From Phycisphaerales bacterium UBA2421 (GTDB taxonomy: Bacteria > Planctomycetota > Phycisphaerae > Tepidisphaerales > Tepidisphaeraceae): a stretch of DNA of 64,000 nt. Location of the stretch: positions 307,502 to 371,501 of the forward strand of contig DDRH01000067.1 in assembly GCA_002343075.1 (NCBI GenBank). The letters are read 5' to 3'. Below the pieces are notes generated by a model. That model was not told the DNA's origin, did no database searches, and was given only the letters and a program-made list of their open reading frames with translations. Positions 36,846 to 45,770 of the stretch are shown in pieces. Within the stretch, counting starts at the first letter, position 1; every line of letters starts with the position of its first letter. Made by a program: the position numbers and the translations under genes.

Positions 36846-37766
36846 GTGATCGACCAGATTCAATTTTCACCCGCGCCAAGACGGGCGGGCTGGGTTCGCG
36901 AGAATCTTCGGCTGTTCTCCCCGGGTCAGGTCGGCTGGAGCCGGTTGAGGGCCTATCTTGCGCCCCAACTTCGAAGCCTCGACGGCCTGCGCATCCTACA
37001 TGTGAGCGATCTGCACCTCGGCCAGTTCTGGTTCACCGCTTACGACCAGCTTCTACAAGAAACAGCCTCAAAGCGGTTCGACGTGATTGCGATCACCGGC
37101 GATCTCATTGACAAGCGGTGGAATCCCAACGCCCGCGTGCTGCGACATCTCGCGAAGTTCCTCGACGCCCTCACCGCCCCGCTGGGGGTTTATGTGATTC
37201 TCGGCAATCACGACGGCGACCTGCTGGCCCCTTACGTCACTGGATCGAAGGCTACCCTGCTGCACCCGGGAATCGCCCAAATCCCTCTTCAAGGTGCAAC
37301 CATGGAGATAGTCGGCCTGCCCTGCGTGCATCGCACCGACCTGAAACCCCGACTACTCGGAAAGATCGGGGCGAAGGCGGCTGACACGCTCCGAATTCTG
37401 CTGAGTCATTACCCTGACCATGTATTGCGCACCTCGGCGCTGCAACCCGATCTCGTCCTGGCCGGTCACACCCACGGCGGGCAGGTTTGCATGCCCTCAG
37501 GCAGGCCGATCATCACGCACGATCGGCTTCCAAAGAAAATGGCTTGCGGCGTGCATCGGATTGAAAATGGATGGTTGGTCGTTTCGCGCGGGGTGGGGTT
37601 TGCAACCTACCCGATTCGTCTCTTCGCCCCGCCGGAGGTGAGTGAGATCCAATTCGTGTGCGGCACGGCCAGAGCTGGCGCGAATCAATCAACCACGAAA
37701 GACGATGACGTAAACCAGGATCACAACCGCATTGAACGCGGTCACAATCGCGACTTTGCCGAGTAG
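36846..37766 (+). CDS. Metallophosphoesterase (YaeI-like)
   Basis: 306 residues from a GTG at 36846. The calcineurin-like metal motifs occur in order: HVSDLHLG, ITGDLID, LGNHDGD, LLSHYPDHV and LAGHTHGGQ. This set is characteristic of the YaeI/YkuE group, some members of which act on UDP-diacylglucosamine or other phosphodiesters. No N-terminal membrane helix is present, unlike many relatives. The last 26 residues overlap the end of the next, convergent gene by 78 bases and are hydrophilic, so they may be dispensable. Confidence 0.9.
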   Translation: MIDQIQFSPAPRRAGWVRENLRLFSPGQVGWSRLRAYLAPQLRSLDGLRILHVSDLHLGQFWFTAYDQLLQETASKRFDVIAITGDLIDKRWNPNARVLRHLAKFLDALTAPLGVYVILGNHDGDLLAPYVTGSKATLLHPGIAQIPLQGATMEIVGLPCVHRTDLKPRLLGKIGAKAADTLRILLSHYPDHVLRTSALQPDLVLAGHTHGGQVCMPSGRPIITHDRLPKKMACGVHRIENGWLVVSRGVGFATYPIRLFAPPEVSEIQFVCGTARAGANQSTTKDDDVNQDHNRIERGHNRDFAE

Positions 37767-38582
37767 GTCGCGTGTGTCGAGGGGCAAGGATGCAAATGGC
37801 TTGTTCAGCAACTCCAGCGCGCCAACCAGCATCCCTGGCTTGCCGCCCCCCAGAGAGCTCGCGTCGGCGGGCTTCGGGGCCGGAGGCGCTGCGTTGGCGG
37901 GATCAAGAGAGGCCATCAACTCCGCTTCAAGGCTGGCCGCTGCCGCCGGATCAACCGGTGCGCCTTCAACGCCGCCCGCAAGTGCCTCGCTCAGTTCGCC
38001 TTCGAGCGCGCTATGGGCGGTGCCCTCAGGTTGTGGAGCAACGCCGTCAAAATGCCCGTGCAACTCCATCGAGTCGGCTTGAGGTGCCGGGTCGGTGGTC
38101 GATGCCTCGCTGGTCAACTCGTTAAACAGCGCATCTAGCTGGCCTTGCGCCGGTTCGACTTCAACCGCTGCCGGTTGCTCCGTCTCCGGTTGTGACACAC
38201 CTTGCTGAGCATCGGGTGCCACCACGTTGTCAGCAATTGAGGTCTTCTCGGGTGATTGATCAGCCGACGGTGCAACTGGCTCGGTGGGCGGCTCAGTATC
38301 GATGGTGACAGCTTCTCCCGACGGCGAGACTCCAACTCCGACATCAACCGCGGCGGCTGGTGGCTCTGGCAATACCGGCGACGCAACCGCATCACCGACT
38401 GCGTCCGCAATCCCGGCAGGTGCCGGCGGAGGCTCCTTCGCAGGTTCTTCCGACTCGGCCTCGGCCAGCAGGCGGTCGATCTCCTCGCCGGCCAGTTGCG
38501 ACAACAAGTCGTCAGCGCTGGCCGACGAAGGCGCACTGTTCTGCTGAGTTGGTTCGGGGAATTCTACTGCGGCCTGACCCAA
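37689..38582 (-). CDS. Acidic Ala/Pro/Glu-rich protein with C-terminal membrane anchor
   Basis: About 297 residues from a TTG at 38582, which has AAAGGAG five bases before it; longer in-frame starts up to 38732 lack such a site and code an odd Cys-rich head. Residues 20-220 are disordered-looking, rich in Ala, Pro, Glu, Gln and Ser, with short acidic helices (DDLLSQLAGEEIDRLLAEAE; LDALFNELTSEAS). The C-terminus has PFASLPLDTRDLLGKVAIV and one membrane helix (VTAFNAVVILVYVIVF) with almost nothing after it, so it is tail-anchored with the body in the cytoplasm. Family not recognised. Confidence 0.62.
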   Translation of the reverse strand: MGQAAVEFPEPTQQNSAPSSASADDLLSQLAGEEIDRLLAEAESEEPAKEPPPAPAGIADAVGDAVASPVLPEPPAAAVDVGVGVSPSGEAVTIDTEPPTEPVAPSADQSPEKTSIADNVVAPDAQQGVSQPETEQPAAVEVEPAQGQLDALFNELTSEASTTDPAPQADSMELHGHFDGVAPQPEGTAHSALEGELSEALAGGVEGAPVDPAAAASLEAELMASLDPANAAPPAPKPADASSLGGGKPGMLVGALELLNKPFASLPLDTRDLLGKVAIVTAFNAVVILVYVIVFRG

Positions 38583-38775
38583 GTCGACTCCTTTCAACAG
38601 GGACAGCACAACGTGAACAGCGCAGGCGAAACACGCGCGCGGCTCAACCAAAATGACGGCGAAACCGGAGACATCCTTGCACTCATCGGCTTCGGCGGTC
38701 GAGATCATAACTGGCGCAACCGCAAGGATCAACGATTTCTTGCCAGATACCCCGCGGCGTCTGATAATCTCGACC

Positions 38776-39507
38776 GTGTCGCTGCGCCTTTTCGCGTCCG
38801 AGATCTTCGTCGGTGAGCAAGTCCTGTCTAATGCCGAGGCGCATCACGCGCGCGACGTGTTGCGGCTGAGCACCGGGGACGCGGTTGAACTTTTTGATCC
38901 GGCGGGCCGTGTTGGAGTTGCGACGCTGCTCAAACTCGACCGCCGGGGGGTGACGGTGAGCGTGTCAAGCATTCTCGACGCTCCGGCCGTGGTTGGCCTT
39001 GAAATCGCGTGCGCGTTGCCAAAAGGCGATCGCGCCGACTGGCTGGCCGAAAAGCTGAGCGAAATCGGCGTGACGCGGCTGGTACCGCTCATTGCCGAGC
39101 GATCGGTTGTCGTACCAAAAGGGGACGGAAAGCTCGACCGTCTCCGCCGGATCGCGGTCGAGGCAGCAAAACAGAGCCAGCGCGTCGGCGTGATGTCCGT
39201 CGATCCGCCGATGCCACTTAGAGTGCTGCTGAACGATCGATTTGTCGGCGGCCGATTCGTCCTTTCAACGCAAGGCGCAACCCAGTCGTTGGCAGCGGCG
39301 TTACCCAAGGTCGCTACGCCAGTGCAGCTAGTGGTCGGCCCGGAGGGTGGCTGGACTGACCGCGAACTGCATGAGATGAGCGAGGCTGGCTTGACGGCGG
39401 TTTCATTGACGACGACGATCCTCCGAATTGAAACCGCCGCGGTCGTCGCCGCAGGGTGTGTCGCTACAAAACGGTGCGCACCGCACGGGAACCAATCGAA
39501 TCCATGA
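38776..39507 (+). CDS. rsmE: 16S rRNA (uracil-1498-N3) methyltransferase RsmE
   Basis: 243 residues from the GTG at 38776 (SLRLFASE), which fits the normal RsmE N-terminus; the open frame begins earlier. The PUA-like N-domain includes AEAHHARDVLRLSTGD. The SPOUT methyltransferase part has ALPKGDRADWLAEKLSEIGV, the knot LVVGPEGGWTDRE and LGL-type end replaced by ILRIETAAVVA. It methylates U1498 in 16S rRNA. Its stop overlaps the next start by four bases (ATGA), so it is translationally coupled to two small membrane proteins. Confidence 0.94.
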   Translation: MSLRLFASEIFVGEQVLSNAEAHHARDVLRLSTGDAVELFDPAGRVGVATLLKLDRRGVTVSVSSILDAPAVVGLEIACALPKGDRADWLAEKLSEIGVTRLVPLIAERSVVVPKGDGKLDRLRRIAVEAAKQSQRVGVMSVDPPMPLRVLLNDRFVGGRFVLSTQGATQSLAAALPKVATPVQLVVGPEGGWTDRELHEMSEAGLTAVSLTTTILRIETAAVVAAGCVATKRCAPHGNQSNP

Positions 39508-40292
39508 GTCAATACCCCCCCGGTCAATATCCCCCGAGCCAATACCCTCCCGGCTACCCGTCGCCCTATCCGATTCACTCGTATGCCACGCCGGCGCCGA
39601 TGGATCCGGGCGCACACGGCCGGCGCGCGTGCATCATGATGATTATCGTCGGAGTCATCGGTTTGCTGATGGCGGGCTGCGTCGGTGTGACGGCGGCGAT
39701 GATTTCGGGGATGGCTGAGATGCCCGAGTTAAAGCAATCTCTTCAGCAGATTGAGCAGCAGGCCGGCGTCAACGCCAGAACACTGCTGACCATCGCCGCG
39801 GTCGTCTTTGGGGGGGTGGCGGTGGTGCAGATTATCCTCGGCATCGTCGTTCGCGGCGGCGGGATGGTGGCCGGGGTGCTGGGGATCGTCTTTACCTCCA
39901 TTCTGATTCTCTATTCCATCGTCAACGTCGTCGCCTCGATTGGCATGGGCGGGCAACTCGGTGCCGCATGTTTAAGCGCCGGCATGGTCGTCGTGTTTGG
40001 GGTACAGTTGTTTTTGCTCATTAATGTCTGCCGCAACGCTGGTCATGTCGCCTGGATGAAGCAGATGACGGCGTTGCCTCAACAGCCCTGGCAAGCGCCG
40101 ATGATGCCGCACCCCGCTCCGCCGGGCGCGGCTGCGCCGCCGGGTGCCTGGGGCGGCTACGGGTACGGATACGGCAATCCCCCGGCGCAAGCTCCCAACT
40201 CGCCCGCGCCAGGGGTTTACCCGCAGCCAGGCCCGGAAATCACCCCGCCGCGATACCATGACCAGAACGATGACCGACCCAGCCACCCCTGA
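39504..40292 (+). CDS. Membrane protein with Pro/Tyr/Gly-rich ends
   Basis: 262 residues from the ATG at 39504. The head has PP-G/S-QYPP repeats (YPPGQYPPSQYPPGYPS). Four hydrophobic segments follow: IMMIIVGVIGLLMAG, a second around IAAVVFGGVAVVQIILG, a third around MVAGVLGIVFTSILILYS and a fourth around MVVVFGVQLFLLI. The tail is Pro/Gly/Tyr-rich (WGGYGYGYGNPP). Such low-complexity ends are common in planctomycete membrane proteins of unknown role. It overlaps both rsmE (4 bases) and the next gene (about 35 bases), so the three form one operon. Confidence 0.75.
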   Translation: MSQYPPGQYPPSQYPPGYPSPYPIHSYATPAPMDPGAHGRRACIMMIIVGVIGLLMAGCVGVTAAMISGMAEMPELKQSLQQIEQQAGVNARTLLTIAAVVFGGVAVVQIILGIVVRGGGMVAGVLGIVFTSILILYSIVNVVASIGMGGQLGAACLSAGMVVVFGVQLFLLINVCRNAGHVAWMKQMTALPQQPWQAPMMPHPAPPGAAAPPGAWGGYGYGYGNPPAQAPNSPAPGVYPQPGPEITPPRYHDQNDDRPSHP

Positions 40293-41268
40293 CGAACCGC
40301 TACGCGCGAAAACGGCGCTCATCCTTCGCATCGGCTCGATCGCGCTGCTGGCATTCGCCCTGGGCATGTCGGCGCTGAGTCTGATGACCGTCGTCGGCAG
40401 CGCGTGGCCCGGCGTTCTCCCGGCAATAATGGTTGGGATGATCGGGGCAGCCATCGCGCCGACGCTGCTTCTGATCTTCTCCGGAGGCGTAGCGCGCGGC
40501 GGAGGGGGCGCGACGGGCTTGTCACTCGTTCTCACCTATCTCATCGCAGCGCGCGCACTCGGTACGATGTTGATAGCACTGACCCGATTGCAATACATCC
40601 CATTCACCGAAGCGTTTTTGCCTGGGCTGATCGTGTTTGCGATTGCGGTCTGGATGGCGGTCACCACAACGCGGCTCTGGCTGCGGGAACGAACCATCTG
40701 GCCCGATGTCGCACGGATTCATTATGCGCGGTTGGCGTGGAGGCGGGCGCGGGTTGCAATGACGATCGTATGGTCCCTGGTGCTCGTCTTGGGCCTGCTA
40801 TTCGCGGGTCTGGGCACGCTTTTCTACTTCGAGGACCCCCGCGGGATGGCAGGGGGAATCGGGATCATTTTTGTCATCTTCAGCGCCGTGCCGCTTGCGG
40901 TCGCGACGTGGACCTTCATTCTCTGGCTGCGCCTCCGCCGGCGCGGACCGATTGTTGCGCGATCGACAGCCTGGCAGATCGCCAGCATGCTTTTCCTGTG
41001 GACTTTGCTGACCTCCGCCACACAGGGCACCAACTTCAGCGTGGCCGGGCGGGGCGCGTCGAGCATCGTGGCACTCATTCCAACAGGCGTGCTGGTGTGG
41101 ATGCTGACGGAACTGCTGCACGCGTCACTGGCAAGAAACGCCACCGGCGGGCGTTCGTTCGGAGGATTTGATGTGGTGGCACTTGATGAGCAGATTCCGA
41201 TCGCTGATATCGCCAGACCCCCACCGCCGTCGGTGCCGGAATCACCGAGCGCGCAGCGAGAAGTTTGA
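40258..41268 (+). CDS. Multi-pass membrane protein of unknown function
   Basis: 336 residues from the ATG at 40258; a second ATG at 40270 is equally possible. There are eight or so hydrophobic segments, among them IALLAFALGMSALSLMTVVG, GMIGAAIAPTLLLIFSGG, FLPGLIVFAIAVWMAV and VAMTIVWSLVLVLGLLFAG, joined by short Arg-rich loops. No known transporter motif is visible. Its start lies inside the preceding membrane-protein gene, which indicates coupling. A perfect 12-base-pair hairpin follows at 41,286. Confidence 0.72.
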   Translation: MTRTMTDPATPDEPLRAKTALILRIGSIALLAFALGMSALSLMTVVGSAWPGVLPAIMVGMIGAAIAPTLLLIFSGGVARGGGGATGLSLVLTYLIAARALGTMLIALTRLQYIPFTEAFLPGLIVFAIAVWMAVTTTRLWLRERTIWPDVARIHYARLAWRRARVAMTIVWSLVLVLGLLFAGLGTLFYFEDPRGMAGGIGIIFVIFSAVPLAVATWTFILWLRLRRRGPIVARSTAWQIASMLFLWTLLTSATQGTNFSVAGRGASSIVALIPTGVLVWMLTELLHASLARNATGGRSFGGFDVVALDEQIPIADIARPPPPSVPESPSAQREV

Positions 41269-41285
41269 CGAAGTCGAATCGAGAG

Positions 41286-41320
41286 ACAAGCCCCCGGATC
41301 AGAATGACCCGGGGGCTTGT
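41286..41320. terminator. Two-way terminator hairpin
   Basis: ACAAGCCCCCGG (41,286-41,297) and CCGGGGGCTTGT (41,309-41,320) form a perfect 12-base-pair stem with an 11-base loop, 17 bases after the membrane-protein gene and before the stop of the convergent DUF2617-like gene. On both strands the stem itself ends in a short A/T pair set (CTTGT), but no long U run follows. The symmetry suits a terminator for both genes. Confidence 0.7.
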
Positions 41321-41435
41321 ATGTAAACCAGGATTGATCGCCGGTAGGACCGGTTCCGACGTCCTTGTCGGGTCGGATCCTTTTAACTAAATCTCGAACT
41401 AGCTGAGCCTCGCAACACTCATGCGAGGTTGATCA

Positions 41436-41996
41436 TCAGGCGTTCTTGATCACTTCAATAATGCCCTGAGTCTTCACAACCATCTGATTCTCATCAAACA
41501 GGTGGAAAGACTGAACCAGCAGTTCATGGCTGCGGCGTTCGATGTCCAGGACATGCACGCTGCCGCTGAGGTCGCCGCGCGAAGGAACTTCTGCCATCAT
41601 CAACTCGCGCTTCTGGGCGTACTCGATGATTTCGTGCCGCGAGGCGTCATAGAGCGTCTGGGTGAGTTGCTCTTCCTGCGTGCTGATCATGTAGCGGATG
41701 TTTCCGCCGCTGGTCATCTCGTGATATCGCTCACCGCGACAGGGAATCGACTGCACCAGCCCACGGTCGTTGAAGACGGTGGTATCGGGATTAGACAGAA
41801 TCACTTCGGTGAGCGTGTGCGCACCAGAATCAAAGGTGATGACGTGCCCGCCTTCAACGAGCCACACCTGCGCGTCATAAGCGCGCCGGTCCACCTTCTC
41901 GCTTGCGAGAATGTTAAACAGTTCGGGGTGAAGCGTGCGCTGATAGAGCAGCAAGCTCAGGCCACCAGAACGGCGTTGCTTCGTACGATTACTCAT
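41436..41996 (-). CDS. DUF2617-like protein
   Basis: 186 residues from the ATG at 41996 (MSNRTKQRR). The open frame continues to 42203 but that part reads as random sequence. The core, LLLYQRTLHPELFNILASE, GHVITFDSGAHTLTEVILS and QSIPCRGERYHEM, resembles the DUF2617 family of planctomycetes; I give this as a probable match. No membrane segment or catalytic motif is visible. The 272 bases between this start and the CPBP stop at 42269 hold no gene and are a likely promoter region. Confidence 0.6.
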   Translation of the reverse strand: MSNRTKQRRSGGLSLLLYQRTLHPELFNILASEKVDRRAYDAQVWLVEGGHVITFDSGAHTLTEVILSNPDTTVFNDRGLVQSIPCRGERYHEMTSGGNIRYMISTQEEQLTQTLYDASRHEIIEYAQKRELMMAEVPSRGDLSGSVHVLDIERRSHELLVQSFHLFDENQMVVKTQGIIEVIKNA

Positions 41997-42268
41997 CTGC
42001 GTCCATGCTCTTTCTAGAAGGCATTGGGCCTTCGAATGCGACAGACCGGCGAAACGCAAAGTCCGAACCCTGTCGAGGTTTAAGCTGGGGAATCTACCCG
42101 GCCCGTGCTGGGTAATTCGCATCTTCGTCGACGCCAGGTGTCTCCGAACGTCCTGTACGCCGCCCGCTTGGACTTGTTCAATGAATCGGGCAACCGGCCA
42201 CACCGACCGGCCTCACTAAGACACGCAGAGTATAGAGATTTGTCGCGGCTGCGCTAAGAAAATAATTT

Positions 42269-43003
42269 CTAGCCGCCAATGGCAAAACGTCGCAGCAAGA
42301 CGATCGATATGTCGTAACTCGCGTGTGCACCTACAGTTATGCCAAATCCGCGGAAAATGAAGATCACCCCAAAAAAAATTCCGGCCAGTGTGCGAAACAC
42401 CATAGATCGCCACTCGAACCCTTCATGACCCCAGTAATGGTATAGGCTGAACAATGCAGCCGATAACAAAATTGCGGTCGGAATCGCGATTTTTGATGCA
42501 ATGCGAAGCACGTCTGTGAACAGCATGACCAGCAGCGTCATGCCGATGAGGCGGAAGACCAACTCTTCGTAAACCCCCGCGCCAATTGCCAAAACGACCC
42601 ATTCCGTGTCACTGCGCGTCAACCCCCACATCGGAAGGTGCTGCGGCAGCGCCATGCCGAGGGCCAGCAAGGGGGCAGCTAGAATCACGCTCTCGACGGT
42701 CATCCCTGCGTAGACGAGCGGCTTGGGCCGCCATGGGTCTTTCCTGACGATATGCGACGCGAGCAGAATTCCCACCACCGCCAGCGCCGGGAGCATCGCA
42801 CCGGTTGCGCCAAACCAGAGAAAGAACTTTTGCATCATCGCAAATGCTACGATCTGCGACGCGACCGCGTCCGGTTGGACATGATGCAGGTAGCGAACAC
42901 CGAGTTCGTATGCCGCAATAAGGGGTAATACGAACAACAGGCTGTGGTAGGGCAGCTCGGACAGCCGAAAATATCCGGCCCGCACCGCCGCTTGCTCACT
43001 CAC
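42269..43003 (-). CDS. CPBP-family intramembrane metalloprotease
   Basis: 244 residues with about six membrane helices. The CPBP (Abi/Rce1-type) catalytic motifs are present: GVYEELVFRLIG (EE-x3-R), FSLYHYWGHEG (H of motif 2) and GAHASYD (H of motif 4). Such glutamic-type proteases act within the membrane; the substrate is unknown. It begins with GTG at 43003, overlapping the fliM stop by four bases, so the two are co-translated, which is an unusual pairing with a flagellar gene. Confidence 0.88.
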   Translation of the reverse strand: MSEQAAVRAGYFRLSELPYHSLLFVLPLIAAYELGVRYLHHVQPDAVASQIVAFAMMQKFFLWFGATGAMLPALAVVGILLASHIVRKDPWRPKPLVYAGMTVESVILAAPLLALGMALPQHLPMWGLTRSDTEWVVLAIGAGVYEELVFRLIGMTLLVMLFTDVLRIASKIAIPTAILLSAALFSLYHYWGHEGFEWRSMVFRTLAGIFFGVIFIFRGFGITVGAHASYDISIVLLRRFAIGG

Positions 43004-44049
43004 GCCGCCGCCCCCGACACGGCCCCCGCCGGCTTGTCTTCCTGTTCTTCGACCACGCGTGTGACGCGCACCGACTTCTGCCCCCTAAACTGCCCCACTT
43101 GCCCATAGAACTTCCTGCGGCCCTCGATTTCCACCCATACATCGCTCTCAATTGCATGTTGCGTGGTAATCAAGTCGCCCGGCTGCAGGGCAATCAACTC
43201 GTTGAGCGTCATCGTCGTGCGTGCCAAGAACGTCCGCAACTCCAGCGGTGCAATACTCACGCTCTTGCGCAGCCGCCGACCCTGATCGGTCGAATCGCCC
43301 TTCCTCTGGTAGGTAAACCAACTCTGCTGCGCGAGGATTCCCATGATGGGTTCCAGCAGATTATACGGAATGCAAAGGCTCATCGTGCCGGCGCGATTAC
43401 CCATCTTCAGCTCAAAGCCGATGACCACCACCGTCTCATTAGGCGGCACAATCTGCACAAGCTGCGGGTTGGACTCGAAATCCTGCACGGAAAAGGTGCA
43501 AGGCGTGAGGTTGCTCCAGGCCTCGCTCAGTTGGGCTGTCGCGCGATCGGTGATGCGCTGTACCAGCCGCTGTTCGATCTGGGTCAGTGGCCGTTGCGGA
43601 ATGAACAAATCTGCATTGCTCCCGCCGAGCAGGCGATCGATCACGGGATAGATGATCAGCGGGCTGATTTCCAGGCAAAGCTGGCTGTCGAGTTGCTCGG
43701 CTTTTAGCAGGTTAAAACAGGTCGGGTTGGGCAAGGAGTGGATAAACTCGCTGTAGGTGAGCTGCTCGATGTGCGCCACCGACACTTCAATGATTGTGCG
43801 CAGATATCCCGAGAGCGCAGCCCCGAAGTTTCTGGCGAACGATTCATGCAGCGCCTCGAGTGCGCGCATCTGCTCTTTGCTCACGCGCTCGGGTCGTTTG
43901 AAGTCGTACGCCGCGACTGACACCGGCGCGGCACCGCCGCCGTCACCACTGTCTGACCGCTGTTCGGCCAGGGGCGGCGCACTCATAGAGCCGCTGTCTA
44001 CCGCAGCAAGCAGCGCATCAACCTCTGATTGATCCAGTACGTCCGTCAC
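43000..44049 (-). CDS. fliM: Flagellar motor switch protein FliM
   Basis: 349 residues from the GTG at 44049, supported by AGGGAGG seven bases upstream; an in-frame start at 44070 lacks such a site. The CheY-binding N-terminal motif VLDQSEVDALLAAV is clear. The middle (CheC-like) domain has ALEALHESFARNFGAALSGYL, EFIHSLPNPTCFNLL and IIYPVIDRLLGG. The C-terminal SpoA domain follows, ending around GDLITTQHAIESDVWVEIEG and FYGQVGQFRG. Short Ala/Gly-rich linkers join them. It belongs to the C-ring that sets flagellar rotation direction. Other flagellar genes must lie elsewhere. Confidence 0.96.
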   Translation of the reverse strand: MTDVLDQSEVDALLAAVDSGSMSAPPLAEQRSDSGDGGGAAPVSVAAYDFKRPERVSKEQMRALEALHESFARNFGAALSGYLRTIIEVSVAHIEQLTYSEFIHSLPNPTCFNLLKAEQLDSQLCLEISPLIIYPVIDRLLGGSNADLFIPQRPLTQIEQRLVQRITDRATAQLSEAWSNLTPCTFSVQDFESNPQLVQIVPPNETVVVIGFELKMGNRAGTMSLCIPYNLLEPIMGILAQQSWFTYQRKGDSTDQGRRLRKSVSIAPLELRTFLARTTMTLNELIALQPGDLITTQHAIESDVWVEIEGRRKFYGQVGQFRGQKSVRVTRVVEEQEDKPAGAVSGAAA

Positions 44050-44225
44050 GCAGCGACCTCCCTGTCGCAATGCAAACCCGGCCGAGCCACAACAAGATTA
44101 TCGGACGCAGCCGGGCCGACGCTTGAATCCATCCAAGCACGATTCCGGCCCGATCGCGCGCCCTTCCGATTAAGACGGGCCGCAAGCCTCTCGATAACAG
44201 TAACAGATTCTCGACGTAAATCACT

Positions 44226-45596
44226 ATGAATAGCGACTTTAGCCCGACGTTCGATCAATCCATCGCCCATCAGCGCCGCGCCGCGCGCGTTCTGCCCGGC
44301 GGCGCGCACACTTACGCCAAGGGCGACGACCAGTTTCCCGAGGGCATGTGCCCCGTCATTGTCCGCGGGAAGGGTTGCCGGGTGGCCGACAAAGACGGCA
44401 ACGAATTCATCGAATATGGAGCGGGTGTGCGGTCGATCACACTTGGCCACGGCTTTAAGCCCGTCTGCGATGCCGCATATCGCCTGAGCCTCGCCGGCAT
44501 GAACTTTGTGCGTCCCGCCAATATCGAACTCATTGCCGCCGAGAAGATGTTGCAGGTCATCCGCGGCGCGGACATGGTGAAGTTCGGCAAGAATGGTAGT
44601 GACGCCGTCACCGCCGCCGTCAAAGTCGCCCGGGCACACACGGGCCGCGACATGGTTGCGGTGTGCGGTGATCATCCATTCTTCAGCGTTCACGACTGGT
44701 TCATCGGCAGCACGCCAATGGACTCCGGGGTGCCGCGCTACGCCCGCGGGTTGACGCTGAAGTTCAAGTACAACGACCTTGCGAGCGTGGAACAGTTGTT
44801 TGAGTCATACCCGAACAAGATCGCCTGCGTCATCCTCGAACCCGAAGCCGGCGAACCACCGAAGCAAATGTTTCTGCACCGCCTGCGCGACTTGGCCCAC
44901 CGACATGGCGCGCTGTTCATACTAGATGAGACCATTACCGGCTTCCGCTGGCACCTCGGCGGCGGGCAGGCGATGTATCACATCGACCCCGACCTCTCGA
45001 CGTTCGGCAAAGCCATGGCCAACGGCTACCCGGTTTCGGCGCTGTGCGGCAAACGTGAGTTCATGAAGCTCACCGGGATCGAACACAACGATCGAGAACG
45101 ATGCTTCGCGATGTCGCTCACCCACGGCGGGGAAACCGCTTCGCTCGCGGCGTTCATCCGCACCGCGCAGATCTATCAGACGCGCAACATCGTCGAAACC
45201 CTGCACCGCCAGGGCCAGCGCCTGCTTGACGGCGTGACGCGCGAGATCCGGCGCGCCGGCGTGGCAGACTATTTCAAGGTGTCCGGCCGACCCTGCCTGC
45301 TGCTCTTTGCCACGCTTGATGAAAACAAGATGCGCAGCCAGCCATTCCGCACACTCTTCCTGCAGGAGCTAATGCGCCGAGGCGTGCTGGCGCCCAACTT
45401 CGCCGTCAATGCGTCGCACTCTGATGCCGACATCGATCAGACCATTCAAGCGGTCGGCGAATCGCTCAACATCTACGCGCGCGCGTTGGAAGACGGCGTA
45501 GAAAAGTACCTCGCCGGCCGAGCGGTCTCACCAGTCTTCCGCAAGTACAACACCGCCCCGCCGCTACAACTTCCCGCGCGACGCGAGGTGGCGTGA
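44226..45596 (+). CDS. Class III aminotransferase, glutamate-1-semialdehyde aminomutase-like
   Basis: 456 residues of PLP-dependent fold type I, class III. Seen in order: LPGGAHTYAKGDDQFPEGM, EYGAGVRSITLGHGFKPV, FGKNGSDAVTAAVKVARAHT, VILEPEAGEPP, LFILDETITGFRW and the PLP lysine in STFGKAMANGYPVSA. These match the HemL-like branch, but the protein is longer than HemL and has a C-terminal extension. Relatives of this type occur in surface polysaccharide and nucleotide-sugar clusters, so the real substrate may be a sugar or semialdehyde other than glutamate-1-semialdehyde. Divergent from fliM. Confidence 0.82.
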   Translation: MNSDFSPTFDQSIAHQRRAARVLPGGAHTYAKGDDQFPEGMCPVIVRGKGCRVADKDGNEFIEYGAGVRSITLGHGFKPVCDAAYRLSLAGMNFVRPANIELIAAEKMLQVIRGADMVKFGKNGSDAVTAAVKVARAHTGRDMVAVCGDHPFFSVHDWFIGSTPMDSGVPRYARGLTLKFKYNDLASVEQLFESYPNKIACVILEPEAGEPPKQMFLHRLRDLAHRHGALFILDETITGFRWHLGGGQAMYHIDPDLSTFGKAMANGYPVSALCGKREFMKLTGIEHNDRERCFAMSLTHGGETASLAAFIRTAQIYQTRNIVETLHRQGQRLLDGVTREIRRAGVADYFKVSGRPCLLLFATLDENKMRSQPFRTLFLQELMRRGVLAPNFAVNASHSDADIDQTIQAVGESLNIYARALEDGVEKYLAGRAVSPVFRKYNTAPPLQLPARREVA

Positions 45597-45614
45597 TCGG
45601 CGCGGGTTGAGCCA

Positions 45615-45757
45615 TCACGGCAGATATATAACCGGCCCCTTCTCCACCGCCGGGCCGCCTGCGTCCCAGCCGCCGCCGAGGGCTTTGTAGAGGGCGACCA
45701 GGTTCGTGGAGACGGTCTGGTCGCTGGTGACGAATTGGCTTTCGACGTCGAGCAGGC
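45615..45757 (-). pseudogene. Detached copy of NodT gene 3' end (repeat copy 1)
   Basis: 143 bases that repeat the last 46 codons and stop of the NodT/TolC-type gene at 46,298-47,776. Only four positions differ from copy 2. Read in the minus frame it still codes the same C-terminus (LYKALGGGWDAGGPAV, then E for D, then KGPVIYLP) and the TGA stop. Three of the four changes are synonymous and one is Asp to Glu. It has no gene body, since the sequence changes abruptly at 45,758 into the toxin region. It looks like a gene end left behind by an insertion. Confidence 0.9.
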
Positions 45758-45770
45758 GGTGTCGCCGCCG

